Shown here in pieces: positions 1 through 9,942 of a DNA stretch of 49,223 nt. Under the pieces are notes generated by a model. That model did not search any database, had not been told where the DNA came from, and saw only the letters and a program-made list of their open reading frames with translations. The translations under genes and the position numbers were made by a program. Source of the DNA: Bacteroidales bacterium (GTDB lineage: Bacteria > Bacteroidota > Bacteroidia > Bacteroidales > Dysgonomonadaceae); the NCBI GenBank assembly GCA_012838585.1, contig DUPB01000118.1:1-49223 (forward strand), written 5' to 3'. Position 1 is the stretch's first letter. The number at the start of each line of letters is the position of its first letter.

Positions 1-1
1 C

Positions 2-1192
2 ATCTGTTTTACCCATTTGGCAGATGCACAGGTTGAGGTGGGAAAGGAATATCCTGATTGGAGTGCCGGCTACCTGGATATCCACCATATCAGTACGGGG
101 AAAGGGGAGTGCGTGCTTGCCATTTTGCCCGATGGGACCGCGATGATGATAGACGCTGGCGAAACCGGTACGGACAAACGCAATTTTAAACCGGATAGCA
201 GCAGAAGTTCAGGGGAGTGGATATTTCGTTATATCCTCCGCATGTTACGCCCGTTACCCGAGAAGAGGTTAGACTATATCCTCCTCACGCACTTTCATGA
301 CGATCACATGGGCAACGTGAAACTCAGCGATAAAATGTCTGAGAAGGGCGACTTTATCCTTACCGGTGTTACCGAGGTGGGAGAGCTAATCCCGTTTGGG
401 AAGATCGTGGATCGCGACTGGCCCGATTACAACTACCCGAAACCGCTTTCCGGTGATCCAACCGTGGCGAACTACATCCGCTTTGTTACCTGGCACGTGG
501 CGAACGGCGCGATAGCCGAACGGTTTCAAGTCGGCTCCAACCAGCAGTTCAAGCTTTTAAAGCAGCCGGAGCGATACCCCGGGTTCGAGATCCGAAACAT
601 TGCCGCCAACGGCCAGGTTTGGACGGGCAGGCACGATAATACCCGCGCCCATTTCCCTCCGCTCGATCAATTGGCGGAAGAGGATTATCCCGGAGAAAAC
701 GCGTGCAGCGCTGCCATACGGATATCCTATGGCAAGTTCGATTACTTTAACGGTGGGGATCTGGTGCATGACTACTCGCCGGGTACCTGGAAGGACATTG
801 AAACGCCGATAGGCATGGCCACCGGCAACGTGGATGTGTGTGAGGTGAACCACCATGCTAAAGATGCCATGGGGGTAGGATTCATCCAGGCCACGCAACC
901 CCGCGTATTCGTGATACAGGGATTTGCCTTGAGTCACCCGGACGCCACCGCGCTCCGCAATATGCTGTCGCGATATATCTATACGGGCGACAGGGATATC
1001 TTTACCACCCACCTTTTTGATGTCAACCGGGTTGTCTTGGGTGAAAGGCTGGTCGGTCAAATGAAAAGTACACAGGGACATATCGTTATCAGGGTTCATC
1101 CCGGTGGAGATAGTTACCACGTTTTGATACTGGACGATACTACAGAAAGTTTCATTATCAAAGAGGTACATGGTCCCTACGAAAGCAATTAA
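2..1192 (+). CDS. Secreted metallo-beta-lactamase-fold hydrolase, copy 1 (5' end outside window)
   Basis: The open frame runs in from the window edge: the residues before ADAQVEVG (ICFTHL) look like the end of a signal peptide, so the true start lies upstream and the in-window TTG at 17 is probably not it. The metallo-beta-lactamase motif THFHDDHMG lies at nt 287-313, and a later NHHAKDAMG supplies further likely metal ligands. The fold hydrolyses varied substrates with a dinuclear metal centre; this sequence does not reveal the substrate. It is not a classical beta-lactamase by overall pattern and resembles the ComEC-like MBL branch. The next gene is a clear paralogue 35 bp downstream on the same strand, ending in the same HGPYES tail. 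Family fold is sure; function is unknown. Confidence 0.8.
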   Translation: MCFTHLADAQVEVGKEYPDWSAGYLDIHHISTGKGECVLAILPDGTAMMIDAGETGTDKRNFKPDSSRSSGEWIFRYILRMLRPLPEKRLDYILLTHFHDDHMGNVKLSDKMSEKGDFILTGVTEVGELIPFGKIVDRDWPDYNYPKPLSGDPTVANYIRFVTWHVANGAIAERFQVGSNQQFKLLKQPERYPGFEIRNIAANGQVWTGRHDNTRAHFPPLDQLAEEDYPGENACSAAIRISYGKFDYFNGGDLVHDYSPGTWKDIETPIGMATGNVDVCEVNHHAKDAMGVGFIQATQPRVFVIQGFALSHPDATALRNMLSRYIYTGDRDIFTTHLFDVNRVVLGERLVGQMKSTQGHIVIRVHPGGDSYHVLILDDTTESFIIKEVHGPYESN

Positions 1193-1227
1193 ATTACGGT
1201 TAAACCTCTAATTTCCACGCCCTACGC

Positions 1228-2475
1228 ATGAGTATTTTTCCAGGTATACACTTAAGAATCACACTGCTATTACTGTCGATTATCTGCCCCGGTATACTGT
1301 TAGCCCAGGTCAAAACAGGGGAACCCCTTCCCCCATGGTCTGAGGGCTACCTGGATATGCACCACATCAATACCGGTAGGGGGGAGTGTCTGTTCGCCAT
1401 CCTTCCCGATGGAACCACCTTGGTGGTGGATGCTGGTGAGGTGGTGCCTTCGTCTCGTGTAACGCCCGCCCGTCCCGATGATAGTAAAAGTACGGGGGAA
1501 TGGATTAGCCGTTACATCCAGCGTGCGATAGAACCACTACCCCGAAAAGAGATCGATTATATCTTCTTGACCCATTTTCACGATGACCATATGGGGGAGG
1601 TGCGGCTTGCCCGAGAAAAGTCGGAGAAAGGTGATTACCTGCTCACGGGGATTACCGAGGTGGGCGACAGGATCCCGTTCAAGAAAATCGTAGATCGCGG
1701 CTGGCCTGAGTACAACTACCCGAAGCCGATGTCCAGCGATCCGAACATGGCAAACTACATCCGGTTTGTTGAATGCCATGTTGCCAACGGTGCTACGGCC
1801 GAGCAGTTTGTGGTCGGTTCCAACCAGCAGTTCGTACTGCTTCGAAACGCGGAACGATACCCCGGGTTTGAAATTAGGAACATAGCTGCCAACGGGACTG
1901 TTTGGACGGGGGTGGGTGACCATACCCGCGACCATTTTCCGCCCCTGGAAACCCTGGAGGCGGATAAGTTCCCGGGAGAGAATCAATGTAGCGCCGCTAT
2001 CCGTATTTCCTACGGGAAGTTCGACTATTTTAGCGGTGGGGATATCGTCCATTCTAACGCTATAGGTAGTTGGCGCGATATCGAGACACCGGTGGGGTGG
2101 GTTACCGGCCCTGTTGAGGTGTGTGACGCGAACCATCATGCCTATCATGATGCCATGGGGGAACCGTTTTTGAAGGCGGTACGTCCCCGGGTCATCATCA
2201 TGCAGCTGTGGTCGGCCTCTCATCCCGATCACCGGACGTTGCAGCGGCTGCTGGACCAGTCAATCTACCCGGGTGAGCGGGATATTTTCGCGACGAATCT
2301 TATGGAGGCTACCCGTGTAGTGCTGGGAAGGCGTGTTAACCAACTGAAAAGCCACCAAGGTCATATCGTTACCCGGGTTCACCCGGGTGGTGACCTTTAC
2401 ACCATTTACGTATTGGACGATAGCTCGGAAGCGTACGCGGTGAAATCCATCCACGGACCGTACGAGAGTCGGTAA
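1228..2475 (+). CDS. Secreted metallo-beta-lactamase-fold hydrolase, copy 2
   Basis: This 415-residue protein begins at an ATG and has a signal peptide (hydrophobic LRITLLLLSIICPGILLA, then Q), so it is exported. It carries the MBL motif THFHDDHMG about 120 residues in and a second ligand region NHHAYHDAMGE. It shares long identical blocks with the preceding gene, such as ERYPGFEIRNIAANG, NACSAAIRISYGKFDYF-like and the HGPYES tail, so the pair arose by tandem duplication. Close spacing (35 bp) suggests co-transcription. It ends 50 bp before umuC, which runs the other way. Substrate unknown; hydrolase by fold only. Confidence 0.82.
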   Translation: MSIFPGIHLRITLLLLSIICPGILLAQVKTGEPLPPWSEGYLDMHHINTGRGECLFAILPDGTTLVVDAGEVVPSSRVTPARPDDSKSTGEWISRYIQRAIEPLPRKEIDYIFLTHFHDDHMGEVRLAREKSEKGDYLLTGITEVGDRIPFKKIVDRGWPEYNYPKPMSSDPNMANYIRFVECHVANGATAEQFVVGSNQQFVLLRNAERYPGFEIRNIAANGTVWTGVGDHTRDHFPPLETLEADKFPGENQCSAAIRISYGKFDYFSGGDIVHSNAIGSWRDIETPVGWVTGPVEVCDANHHAYHDAMGEPFLKAVRPRVIIMQLWSASHPDHRTLQRLLDQSIYPGERDIFATNLMEATRVVLGRRVNQLKSHQGHIVTRVHPGGDLYTIYVLDDSSEAYAVKSIHGPYESR

Positions 2476-2525
2476 CTAATCGGTTTAGATACAGCCGGAT
2501 CCGTAGGCAGTAACTACCGGAATAG

Positions 2526-3776
2526 CTACACCTTTACATCGAGAAGCTGGTTCATATCGGTGGTGTAGGCCTTGGAGAGCCTTTCCTGGCGCATCTTGTG
2601 GATCTTTGCATCCTGGTTGGCCAGTCGCACGAGCCGTTTCCCATGCTTGTTGTTCAGGGTATCAATCGCCTCCATCAGCTTTTTATGCTTCGGGTTGGAA
2701 TTCAAGAAGAGGTCGGGTTGGTACTCGTTGGCATCCACGAAGTCCATCAATACCACCCCGGCGCGCTTGTACCCCCTGTTCTCCAAGAAAATGGCCTTGA
2801 GCCCCGCCACCGCGTAGTGAACGAGCTCCAGCGTGGAGGAGGTGGGGAAGGGGGATTTCACCGTGACGCGGTTGGCGTAGAAGTCGGCCTCGTCCCTGAA
2901 CCGATTCGTCTCGATGAAGACGACCACCCGGCGACACATAGAGCCTTGCGCCCGCAGCTTCTCCGCCGCGATGGAGGTGAAGGTCGATACCCGCTCCCGC
3001 AGCTCATCGAACCCGCGGTAATCCCTGTCGAAGCTGCGCGTGGTCGCGATGGACTGCCGCTTCTCGGGTATCTCCATCTCGATGGCGGGGATGCCCCTCA
3101 GCTCTTTTTGCAGCCTTAACCCCACGATGGTCATGTTTTTCAACACCCATGACTCCGGCAGTTGGGTAAAGTCGTAGGCCGTGTGGATGCCCGCCGCATG
3201 CAGTTTTTTCGCGTAGCGCCGCCCAATTCCCCACACGTCATCCACCGGCAACCATTTGAGTGCCTTGACGCGCAGCTCTTCCGTGTTGATAACGTGTACC
3301 CCTTCGGACTGGTTCGGGAACTTCTTCGCGATCCGGTTGGCCGCCTTGGCAAGGGTTTTCGTCGGCGCGATACCTACCGAGATGGGGATTCCGACCCACC
3401 GGTTCACCCGTGCCCGCATCTCCAGTCCCTGCTCCCTGAGCGGTTCGATACCCGACAGATCCAAGAAGCACTCGTCGATGCTATATATTTCCTGGTTGGG
3501 GGAGTAGGTGGCGAGGATATTCATCACCCGTTGGCTGATGTCGCCATACAGCGGGAAGTTGGCCGAGAATACCGCTACCCGGTGCCGCTCGAAAAGGTAG
3601 CGATACTCGAACGCCGGGGCACCCATGGGGATGCCCAACCGCTTTGCCTCGTTACTGCGTGCGATCACGCAACCATCGTTGTTAGACAGCACCACCACCG
3701 GGCGATTATTCAACGTGGGGTTAAACAGCCGCTCGCAGCTCGCGTAAAAGTTATTGCAGTCGATCAGCGCGTACAT
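2526..3776 (-). CDS. umuC: Y-family DNA polymerase V catalytic subunit UmuC
   Basis: Translesion polymerase of 416 residues, the usual family length. The N-terminus MYALIDCNNFYASCERLFNP holds the metal-binding DCNNFYASCE motif of Y-family polymerases. YSIDECFLDLSG gives the second catalytic site, and helix-hairpin-helix and little-finger regions follow (VDDVWGIGRRYAKKL; later DUF4113-like tail). The ATG overlaps the umuD stop by one base (TGATG), so translation is coupled. A TTG one codon upstream (3779) is less likely than this ATG. With UmuD it copies damaged DNA with low fidelity during the damage response. No frameshift or missing catalytic residue is seen. Confidence 0.95.
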   Translation of the reverse strand: MYALIDCNNFYASCERLFNPTLNNRPVVVLSNNDGCVIARSNEAKRLGIPMGAPAFEYRYLFERHRVAVFSANFPLYGDISQRVMNILATYSPNQEIYSIDECFLDLSGIEPLREQGLEMRARVNRWVGIPISVGIAPTKTLAKAANRIAKKFPNQSEGVHVINTEELRVKALKWLPVDDVWGIGRRYAKKLHAAGIHTAYDFTQLPESWVLKNMTIVGLRLQKELRGIPAIEMEIPEKRQSIATTRSFDRDYRGFDELRERVSTFTSIAAEKLRAQGSMCRRVVVFIETNRFRDEADFYANRVTVKSPFPTSSTLELVHYAVAGLKAIFLENRGYKRAGVVLMDFVDANEYQPDLFLNSNPKHKKLMEAIDTLNNKHGKRLVRLANQDAKIHKMRQERLSKAYTTDMNQLLDVKV

Positions 3777-4210
3777 CAATGTTTTTTTATCGAGTAGGTG
3801 ACCACCCCCCAGATGAGGGAGTTGCTTTCGGGGTTGACCTCCAGCAAGGGGAAATCGTCGTTAGAAGGCGTAAGGAAGCACTTGCCGTCGATGTACCTGA
3901 TCCTTTTCAGGGTAAACTCGCCATCGATGAAGCAGAGCGCTATCCGGTTATCCGAGTACTCCACGCTCCGGTCGATAACCAGGAGATCCCCCTCGCTGAA
4001 ATCGCCCCTCATCGAGTTCCCTTTTACCTTCGCGTAGAAAGTCGCTTCGGGATGCCTGATCAGCAACTTGTTCAGGTCGATTTTCTCCCGCGAGAAATCC
4101 TCCGCCGGGGAGGGGAAACCCGCGTGCACATCGCCCGCGAAATCGAGTTCTAGCTCCGAAAACTCGGGGCTATAGAAATCAAAATCGCGCGTTGAGTGTA
4201 TCTTTTGCAT
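3776..4210 (-). CDS. umuD: LexA/S24-family self-cleaving polymerase subunit UmuD
   Basis: From the ATG at 4210 the protein has 144 residues. The self-cleavage site is Ala30-Gly31 in HAGFPSPAED, the catalytic Ser is Ser66 in GNSM and the Lys is Lys102 in FTLKRI, all as expected for S24 peptidases. RecA-stimulated cleavage would yield UmuD', which joins UmuC. In-frame starts further up exist (ATG at 4228, TTG at 4246), but the promoter -7 box lies between 4215 and 4222, so they would be outside the transcript. The gene is first of an umuD-umuC operon and divergent from ung. Confidence 0.93.
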   Translation of the reverse strand: MQKIHSTRDFDFYSPEFSELELDFAGDVHAGFPSPAEDFSREKIDLNKLLIRHPEATFYAKVKGNSMRGDFSEGDLLVIDRSVEYSDNRIALCFIDGEFTLKRIRYIDGKCFLTPSNDDFPLLEVNPESNSLIWGVVTYSIKKH

Positions 4211-4214
4211 ACCA

Positions 4215-4248
4215 CAAAAATAGCTCATATTTATGACAAGCGGCAAAA
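4215..4248 (-). promoter_or_regulatory. umuDC promoter, -33/-7 type
   Basis: Reading the minus strand, TTTTG (4248-4244) is followed after 21 bases by TATTTTTG (4222-4215), matching the Bacteroidetes TTTG / TAnnTTTG pattern. The start codon begins only five bases after the box, close to where transcription normally starts, so the transcript may be leaderless or nearly so. No clear LexA-like dyad was recognised over it. Confidence 0.65.
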
Positions 4249-4308
4249 TGGAACGAAGAAAATCTCCACCTTTTCGCTACACGTTTTCCCTTTTTTTCCC
4301 CCTTGCGC

Positions 4309-4339
4309 TTGTGAAAAGCCATTTTTTCATCTATTTTTG
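4309..4339 (+). promoter_or_regulatory. ung promoter, -33/-7 type
   Basis: TTG (4309-4311), 20 bases, then TATTTTTG (4332-4339) fits the Bacteroidetes promoter consensus. Transcription would begin near 4345, leaving a leader of about 150 nt before ung, which coincides with the 24-bp repeat array. Confidence 0.6.
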
Positions 4340-4481
4340 GGGAAAGTTGGATTTCGCCTGACGACGAAAGGTGAAATTCATTGAACGGTAAAAGTTGGGG
4401 TTGAGTTAACGACGAAATGAGAGTTTCGCTCAATGGGAAAAATCGAAAGGCGTTTTAACGGTGAAAGTTGAATCTCTTTTA
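4337..4481 (+). repeat. Degenerate 24-bp tandem repeat, six copies, in the ung leader
   Basis: Copies begin at 4337, 4361, 4385, 4409, 4433 and 4458 (unit 24 bases, one of 25), and a partial seventh runs from 4482 into the ung start. Most copies open with ACGRYGAAA or a one- or two-base variant (ACGACGAAA, ACGGTAAAA, ACGACGAAA, ATGGGAAAA, ACGGTGAAA), then a GTTG-like block and a pyrimidine-rich end. Some units can form a small hairpin, e.g. CGAAA-TGAGAG-TTTCG at 4411-4426. Both strands have stops or no good start, so it is probably not coding. Copies have diverged, so it is not a recent expansion. Confidence 0.7.
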
Positions 4482-4492
4482 ATGGAAACAGT

Positions 4493-5155
4493 ATGGAAGT
4501 GAAAATTGAGGAGAGCTGGAAAACCCATTTGCAGCAGGAGTTTGAAAAACCTTACTTCAAGGTGCTGACCGACTTCGTGCGGAACGAGTATGCCCAGCGG
4601 AAGATTTATCCCCCGGCAAGGTTGATTTTCAACGCGTTTGATAGTTGCCCTTTTGATGAGGTGAAGGTGGTAATCGTGGGGCAAGACCCTTACCATCAAC
4701 CGGGACAGGCGCATGGCTTGTGCTTCTCGGTGAACGATGGGGTGCAGTTGCCACCATCGCTGGTGAACATCTACCAGGAGATAGCCAACGACCTGGGAAA
4801 ACCGATGCCCGCATCGGGAAACCTGGAGCGATGGGCCAAACAGGGTGTGTTACTTCTTAATGCCACGCTCACCGTCCAGGCCAACCGGGCAGGTTCACAC
4901 CAGGGGAAAGGGTGGGAGGAGTTCACTGACGCGGCCATTCATCAGCTCGCGATGAAGCGCGATCACCTGGTATTTATTCTCTGGGGTGCCTACGCGCAAC
5001 GCAAGGGAGCCTCTATCGACACGTGGAGGCACCTCGTGCTCAAGTCACCGCACCCCTCGCCACTCTCTGCCCACCGCGGCTTCTTCGGCAACAAGCACTT
5101 TAGCAAAACGAACGATTACCTGATCGCGCACGGCAAGGCACCCATCGATTGGTGA
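4493..5155 (+). CDS. ung: Uracil-DNA glycosylase, family 1
   Basis: Removes uracil from DNA to begin base-excision repair. The 220-residue protein has the water-activating motif GQDPYH (IVGQDPYHQPGQAHGLCFSV region) and the C-terminal DNA-intercalating motif HPSPLSAHRGFFG, both intact, and normal length for the family. The ATG at 4493 gives the standard N-terminus. It has its own promoter about 155 bases upstream, and it ends three bases before the convergent sufB stop codon. It is back to back with umuDC, so the intergenic region serves two repair functions. Confidence 0.97.
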   Translation: MEVKIEESWKTHLQQEFEKPYFKVLTDFVRNEYAQRKIYPPARLIFNAFDSCPFDEVKVVIVGQDPYHQPGQAHGLCFSVNDGVQLPPSLVNIYQEIANDLGKPMPASGNLERWAKQGVLLLNATLTVQANRAGSHQGKGWEEFTDAAIHQLAMKRDHLVFILWGAYAQRKGASIDTWRHLVLKSPHPSPLSAHRGFFGNKHFSKTNDYLIAHGKAPIDW

Positions 5156-5158
5156 ATA

Positions 5159-6610
<1,452 letters not shown>

Positions 6611-6636
6611 GTCGTGTAAGGCTGATGGGAGTTCTG

Positions 6637-7500
6637 TTACTCCGACTGAATATAGCGCTGCACGATCCCACCAGGAATAAGGAGGTCGGTCAACTCCGAA
6701 TAGGGAATCATCACATTGATTACCCCCATCGCGTAGGGTGCGATCTCGTACTGGTTATAGGAATAATGAATCCCCTCATCATCCAACCAGAAATTGTTGT
6801 TGGGCACGATGTCATCGATGGTGAAAAATCCGTGCGTTAACAGGGAGTCGGGCTCCTCAACCTGGTATTCACGCATCAGTTGATGCAGGATCTTCTCTGT
6901 TAAAGGCTTGTAATAGTTGGGCAGGAACAGGTCCTCTTCGGTGAGCGTGACCAGCTTCTTGAGGTCGATGTTGGTGTAGGTAATGTGGTATGATCCGTGG
7001 GCACCCCCCGTGTAGTCGCTATACTCCACGGCGTAACTCAGCAGGGCTTTGTCTTGATACAGAATCCTGTTGGTGTGCTGCAGCCAGTACCAGTACCATG
7101 AAGGACCTCTATCTCCCAGTTTGGCTTTCTCCTCTTTGTACATGTCACCAATCTCCCGGTACTCGTTCGTGTAGGCTTCCAGGTAGTGTATCATTGCTTG
7201 CCGTGGTGCCAGCGTGTCGTAGCTCACCTCACCGAAAAAGGTGCCGGTAAATATCTGTTGCAGCCGGGTGAGCGACTTCCTATTCTTGTATTTTTTGGGA
7301 TAGATGAACGCTATATTCACGTCGGAGTAGGGCAGGGCAGTGTCGCTCACCAGGAAAAGGGGCACGTGTTGCCTTGCCACGATACTATCGAAAACGATAT
7401 CGGAACCACCAGGTCTGCCGAACCCTCCCTTACAAGATGGAAGGAATCCCACCCCCAAGACGAGGAACAGGAGAAGAATAAATAACTGCTTGGTTCTCAT
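6637..7500 (-). CDS. DUF3298-type lipoprotein
   Basis: The protein (287 residues from the ATG at 7500; an ATG at 7509 and TTG at 7512 are in frame) begins with a hydrophobic stretch ending in the lipobox LPSC, so it should be a lipoprotein. The body has the marks of DUF3298/RsiV-like proteins: [12 protein letters not shown] in the middle and [20 protein letters not shown] near the end. This family includes the extracytoplasmic part of some anti-sigma factors, but there is no membrane-spanning cytosolic part here and no sigma gene alongside. Function unknown. It lies just upstream of sufB in the same direction. Confidence 0.8.
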   Translation of the reverse strand: MRTKQLFILLLFLVLGVGFLPSCKGGFGRPGGSDIVFDSIVARQHVPLFLVSDTALPYSDVNIAFIYPKKYKNRKSLTRLQQIFTGTFFGEVSYDTLAPRQAMIHYLEAYTNEYREIGDMYKEEKAKLGDRGPSWYWYWLQHTNRILYQDKALLSYAVEYSDYTGGAHGSYHITYTNIDLKKLVTLTEEDLFLPNYYKPLTEKILHQLMREYQVEEPDSLLTHGFFTIDDIVPNNNFWLDDEGIHYSYNQYEIAPYAMGVINVMIPYSELTDLLIPGGIVQRYIQSE

Positions 7501-7632
7501 TTCATACATCAAAAGCTTAGCTTTATGTTTATATTGCTTCCCTCTTAAAGCAAGCGGGTTAGCTTATACGCTTTATCTGTGTATTGTTTTCGTTTTCAGG
7601 GTGTGGATCATTTGCCTTCAAGGTGAAAACCT

Positions 7633-8712
7633 TTACTGTATAATCTGCTTGATGGCACCCAACTCGGAATGAAAATGAACCTGAATAGGCTGTTTCTGGT
7701 TCTCGAACATGCGCCGTGCGAGCACGTCTTGTGAGCCGTATTGCACCACGTCCACCTCCTTATTGAATAGGACCTTATTTTGGAACTCGATGACGAGATC
7801 GGCCTTGCCGGGTACGTTATAGACGATACCTTCGCTAAGCTTGTTCTCGAGCTGTTTCAACTCCTTCTCGTTCAACAGAAGCTGAACAGCAGGCGTCTTG
7901 TTCGTCAACGTGATGCGAACGGGTTCCCCTGCCAGGTTATCGGCATCCACGGGACCCAGTTTACCCGAGAAGCGGGCGATAACCTCCCCGTTAATATCCT
8001 CCTTACCCGGGATAAGGGTATAGGAGACGGTGAAATACTCACTCTCCACGCTGCCTGAAAAGAGCTCCGTAAGTGCCTTCTCTTGCATATCAATCTCTTC
8101 CATCACCATCTTGTAGGCGTTACCATCGGGCGGCATGTTTACCGCTTCACCCGAAAGTATGTCGCTGCGGTTGCGACGTAGGTCGAACACCTGCCTGGCA
8201 ATCAGCTCCGCTTGTTTCGCTGTAGAGCCGGCCATCAGGGTCTCTTGCGAGAGGAAACGGCGTGGGTTGACCAGGGGGGCCGATTTCTCAGGTAACTTGA
8301 ACTCCTCCACGGGAGCTTCCTCCATTGTCTCCGCGTTAATCGTGAGAATGACCCCATCTTCACGGAGATAAACGAAAGGCTCTACCGTCTTGCCACGAAA
8401 TTCCACCATGAATGAGTTCTCTTTATCAGCGATCCCCTTGTTGGCAACCAACACATTCTCAAGGGTGAAACGTGTCTCGTTTTCTATGATCGGGTTGTCG
8501 ATTCCCAAGTAACGCTGCGCGTAGGGATAAAATTCGCCCCGGTGGTAGGTGGTTTTCTTTACCACCAAGGTGACCTCGAACGATGTTTTCGGTAGGGCGT
8601 AAATAACGCCATAGTTGTTCGCTTTAATGGCGTTCACTCGGGTAATCTTCTGCGCCGAGGCGCAAGAAAAAGTGAGTAACAGCATCAAAAGGATACCATA
8701 TTTTGCTTGCAT
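7633..8712 (-). CDS. DUF4831 family exported protein
   Basis: From the ATG at 8712 (another at 8718) the protein has 359 residues with a signal peptide (YGILLMLLLTFSCASA, then Q). The body matches the Bacteroidetes-specific DUF4831 pattern: YALPKTSFEVTLVVKKT near the start, YPYAQRYLGI, and a C-terminal beta-rich region ending VQVHFHSELGAIK-like. The role is not known. The stretch 7510-7632 between it and the lipoprotein gene carries no recognised promoter box. A Cys (TFSCASA) occurs in the leader, but it is followed by an ordinary cleavage site, so I do not call it a lipoprotein. Confidence 0.78.
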   Translation of the reverse strand: MQAKYGILLMLLLTFSCASAQKITRVNAIKANNYGVIYALPKTSFEVTLVVKKTTYHRGEFYPYAQRYLGIDNPIIENETRFTLENVLVANKGIADKENSFMVEFRGKTVEPFVYLREDGVILTINAETMEEAPVEEFKLPEKSAPLVNPRRFLSQETLMAGSTAKQAELIARQVFDLRRNRSDILSGEAVNMPPDGNAYKMVMEEIDMQEKALTELFSGSVESEYFTVSYTLIPGKEDINGEVIARFSGKLGPVDADNLAGEPVRITLTNKTPAVQLLLNEKELKQLENKLSEGIVYNVPGKADLVIEFQNKVLFNKEVDVVQYGSQDVLARRMFENQKQPIQVHFHSELGAIKQIIQ

Positions 8713-8830
8713 CGTCATTCTGTTTTAAAGTTCAACTTTCAGGTGATATATTTGTCGCTATACTCTAATGATGTGGGTGTTATCTCCACCAATAATATCC
8801 TAGAACAGGTTGGGGATGGAACCTTGTTCG

Positions 8831-9850
8831 CTAATGCGCCGACTGGAACTGCTCCAGGAAGCGAACGTCGTTCTCGGAGAACATCCGGAGGTCCTTCACT
8901 TGGTACTTCAGGTTCGTTACCCGTTCAATCCCCATCCCCAACGCGTACCCCGAGTAGACCGTGGGGTCTATCCCGCAATTTTCGAGCACGTTGGGATCAA
9001 CCATACCGCACCCCAAGATTTCTACCCAGCCGCTATGCTTGCAAAAGGGACACCCTTTCCCACCACACAGGTTGCAGGAGATATCCATCTCGGCACTGGG
9101 CTCAGTGAAGGGGAAGTAAGAGGGGCGCAACCGTATCTGGGTGCCTTCACCAAACATCTCCTTGGCAAAAAAGAGCAACGCCTGCTTCAAGTCGGCAAAC
9201 GATACATCCTTGTCAATATAGAGGGCTTCCACCTGGTGAAAGAAGCAGTGGGCACGGTACGATATCGCTTCGTTGCGGTAAACACGTCCCGGGCAGATAA
9301 TCCGGATGGGGGGCGAGGTTTTCTCCATCACGCGGGTCTGAACCGATGAAGTGTGCGTGCGCAACACGATCTGCGGATCGTTCTGGATGAAGAAGGTGTC
9401 TTGCATATCCCGCGCCGGGTGATCATCGGCAAAGTTGAGCGACGAAAAGACGTGCCAGTCATCCTCCACCTCCGGCCCCTCGGCAATCGAGAACCCCAGC
9501 CGCTTAAAGATGTCGCAAATCTCCTCCTTCACGATGGAGATGGGGTGTCGTGCACCCAGGGGTACCGGGTAAGCCGTCCGGGAGAGGTCGATCTTCACGT
9601 CGGAAACCGCGTGACTATCGAACTGCTCTTTGAGCGTTCGTACCTTCTCGGTCGCTTTTGTCTTCAACTGGTTCAACCGCTGACCCATCTCCCGCTTCTG
9701 CTCGGGAGGCACGCTCCGGAAGTCGTCCATCAACGCGGCAATCACTCCTTTTTTCCCCAAGTACTTGACCCGTGCCGACTCCAACGCATCGGGATTGGCG
9801 GGGGCCAACTGCTCGATTTCCTGTAAAAGGGCATCTATTTTTTCTACCAT
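8831..9850 (-). CDS. pheS: Phenylalanine--tRNA ligase alpha subunit
   Basis: Charges tRNA(Phe), as an alpha2-beta2 enzyme with PheT encoded elsewhere. The ATG at 9850 (MVEKIDALLQEIEQL) gives 339 residues, the usual size; an in-frame TTG at 9880 falls inside the promoter and is rejected. An N-terminal coiled coil (about 1-80) binds tRNA. Class II motif 2 is seen in GRVYRNEAISYRAHCFFHQVE and motif 3 in GMGIERV. A Cys-rich patch CNLCGGKGCPFC, common in bacterial PheS, is present. The -7 box TATTTTTG lies 28 bases upstream. Confidence 0.97.
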   Translation of the reverse strand: MVEKIDALLQEIEQLAPANPDALESARVKYLGKKGVIAALMDDFRSVPPEQKREMGQRLNQLKTKATEKVRTLKEQFDSHAVSDVKIDLSRTAYPVPLGARHPISIVKEEICDIFKRLGFSIAEGPEVEDDWHVFSSLNFADDHPARDMQDTFFIQNDPQIVLRTHTSSVQTRVMEKTSPPIRIICPGRVYRNEAISYRAHCFFHQVEALYIDKDVSFADLKQALLFFAKEMFGEGTQIRLRPSYFPFTEPSAEMDISCNLCGGKGCPFCKHSGWVEILGCGMVDPNVLENCGIDPTVYSGYALGMGIERVTNLKYQVKDLRMFSENDVRFLEQFQSAH

Positions 9851-9877
9851 AGAGTAAGCTATAAATCTATTCCACTG

Positions 9878-9885
9878 CAAAAATA
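9878..9885 (-). promoter_or_regulatory. pheS promoter -7 element
   Basis: Minus-strand TATTTTTG matches TAnnTTTG and lies 27 bases before the pheS ATG. No good -33 TTTG is found at the expected distance (the region there is GGGG). Confidence 0.55.
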
Positions 9886-9929
9886 CACTTTTTATCGCTA
9901 TTTCGCCCCGTTTCGTGGGGACTATTTTG

Positions 9930-9937
9930 TACTTTTG
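9930..9937 (+). promoter_or_regulatory. Promoter -7 element upstream of tilS
   Basis: Plus-strand TACTTTTG matches TAnnTTTG. Transcription would begin near 9943, giving a tilS leader of about 150 nt. It is divergent from the pheS promoter, about 45 bp away. Confidence 0.5.
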
Positions 9938-9942
9938 CCAAG

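Noticed and set aside
4179-4433. Minus-strand 84-residue frame overlapping umuD start and the 24-bp repeats
   Set aside because: It overlaps a well-supported gene and both promoters; its 8-residue rhythm is only the reflection of the 24-bp repeat.
4337-4481. 24-bp repeats as a CRISPR array
   Set aside because: No unique spacers lie between units, units are highly divergent and no cas genes are near.
9851-9880. Upstream TTG starts for pheS, umuC, umuD, queA and the DUF3298 gene
   Set aside because: A standard ATG just downstream gives the family's normal N-terminus, and several TTG starts fall in or before the promoter box.
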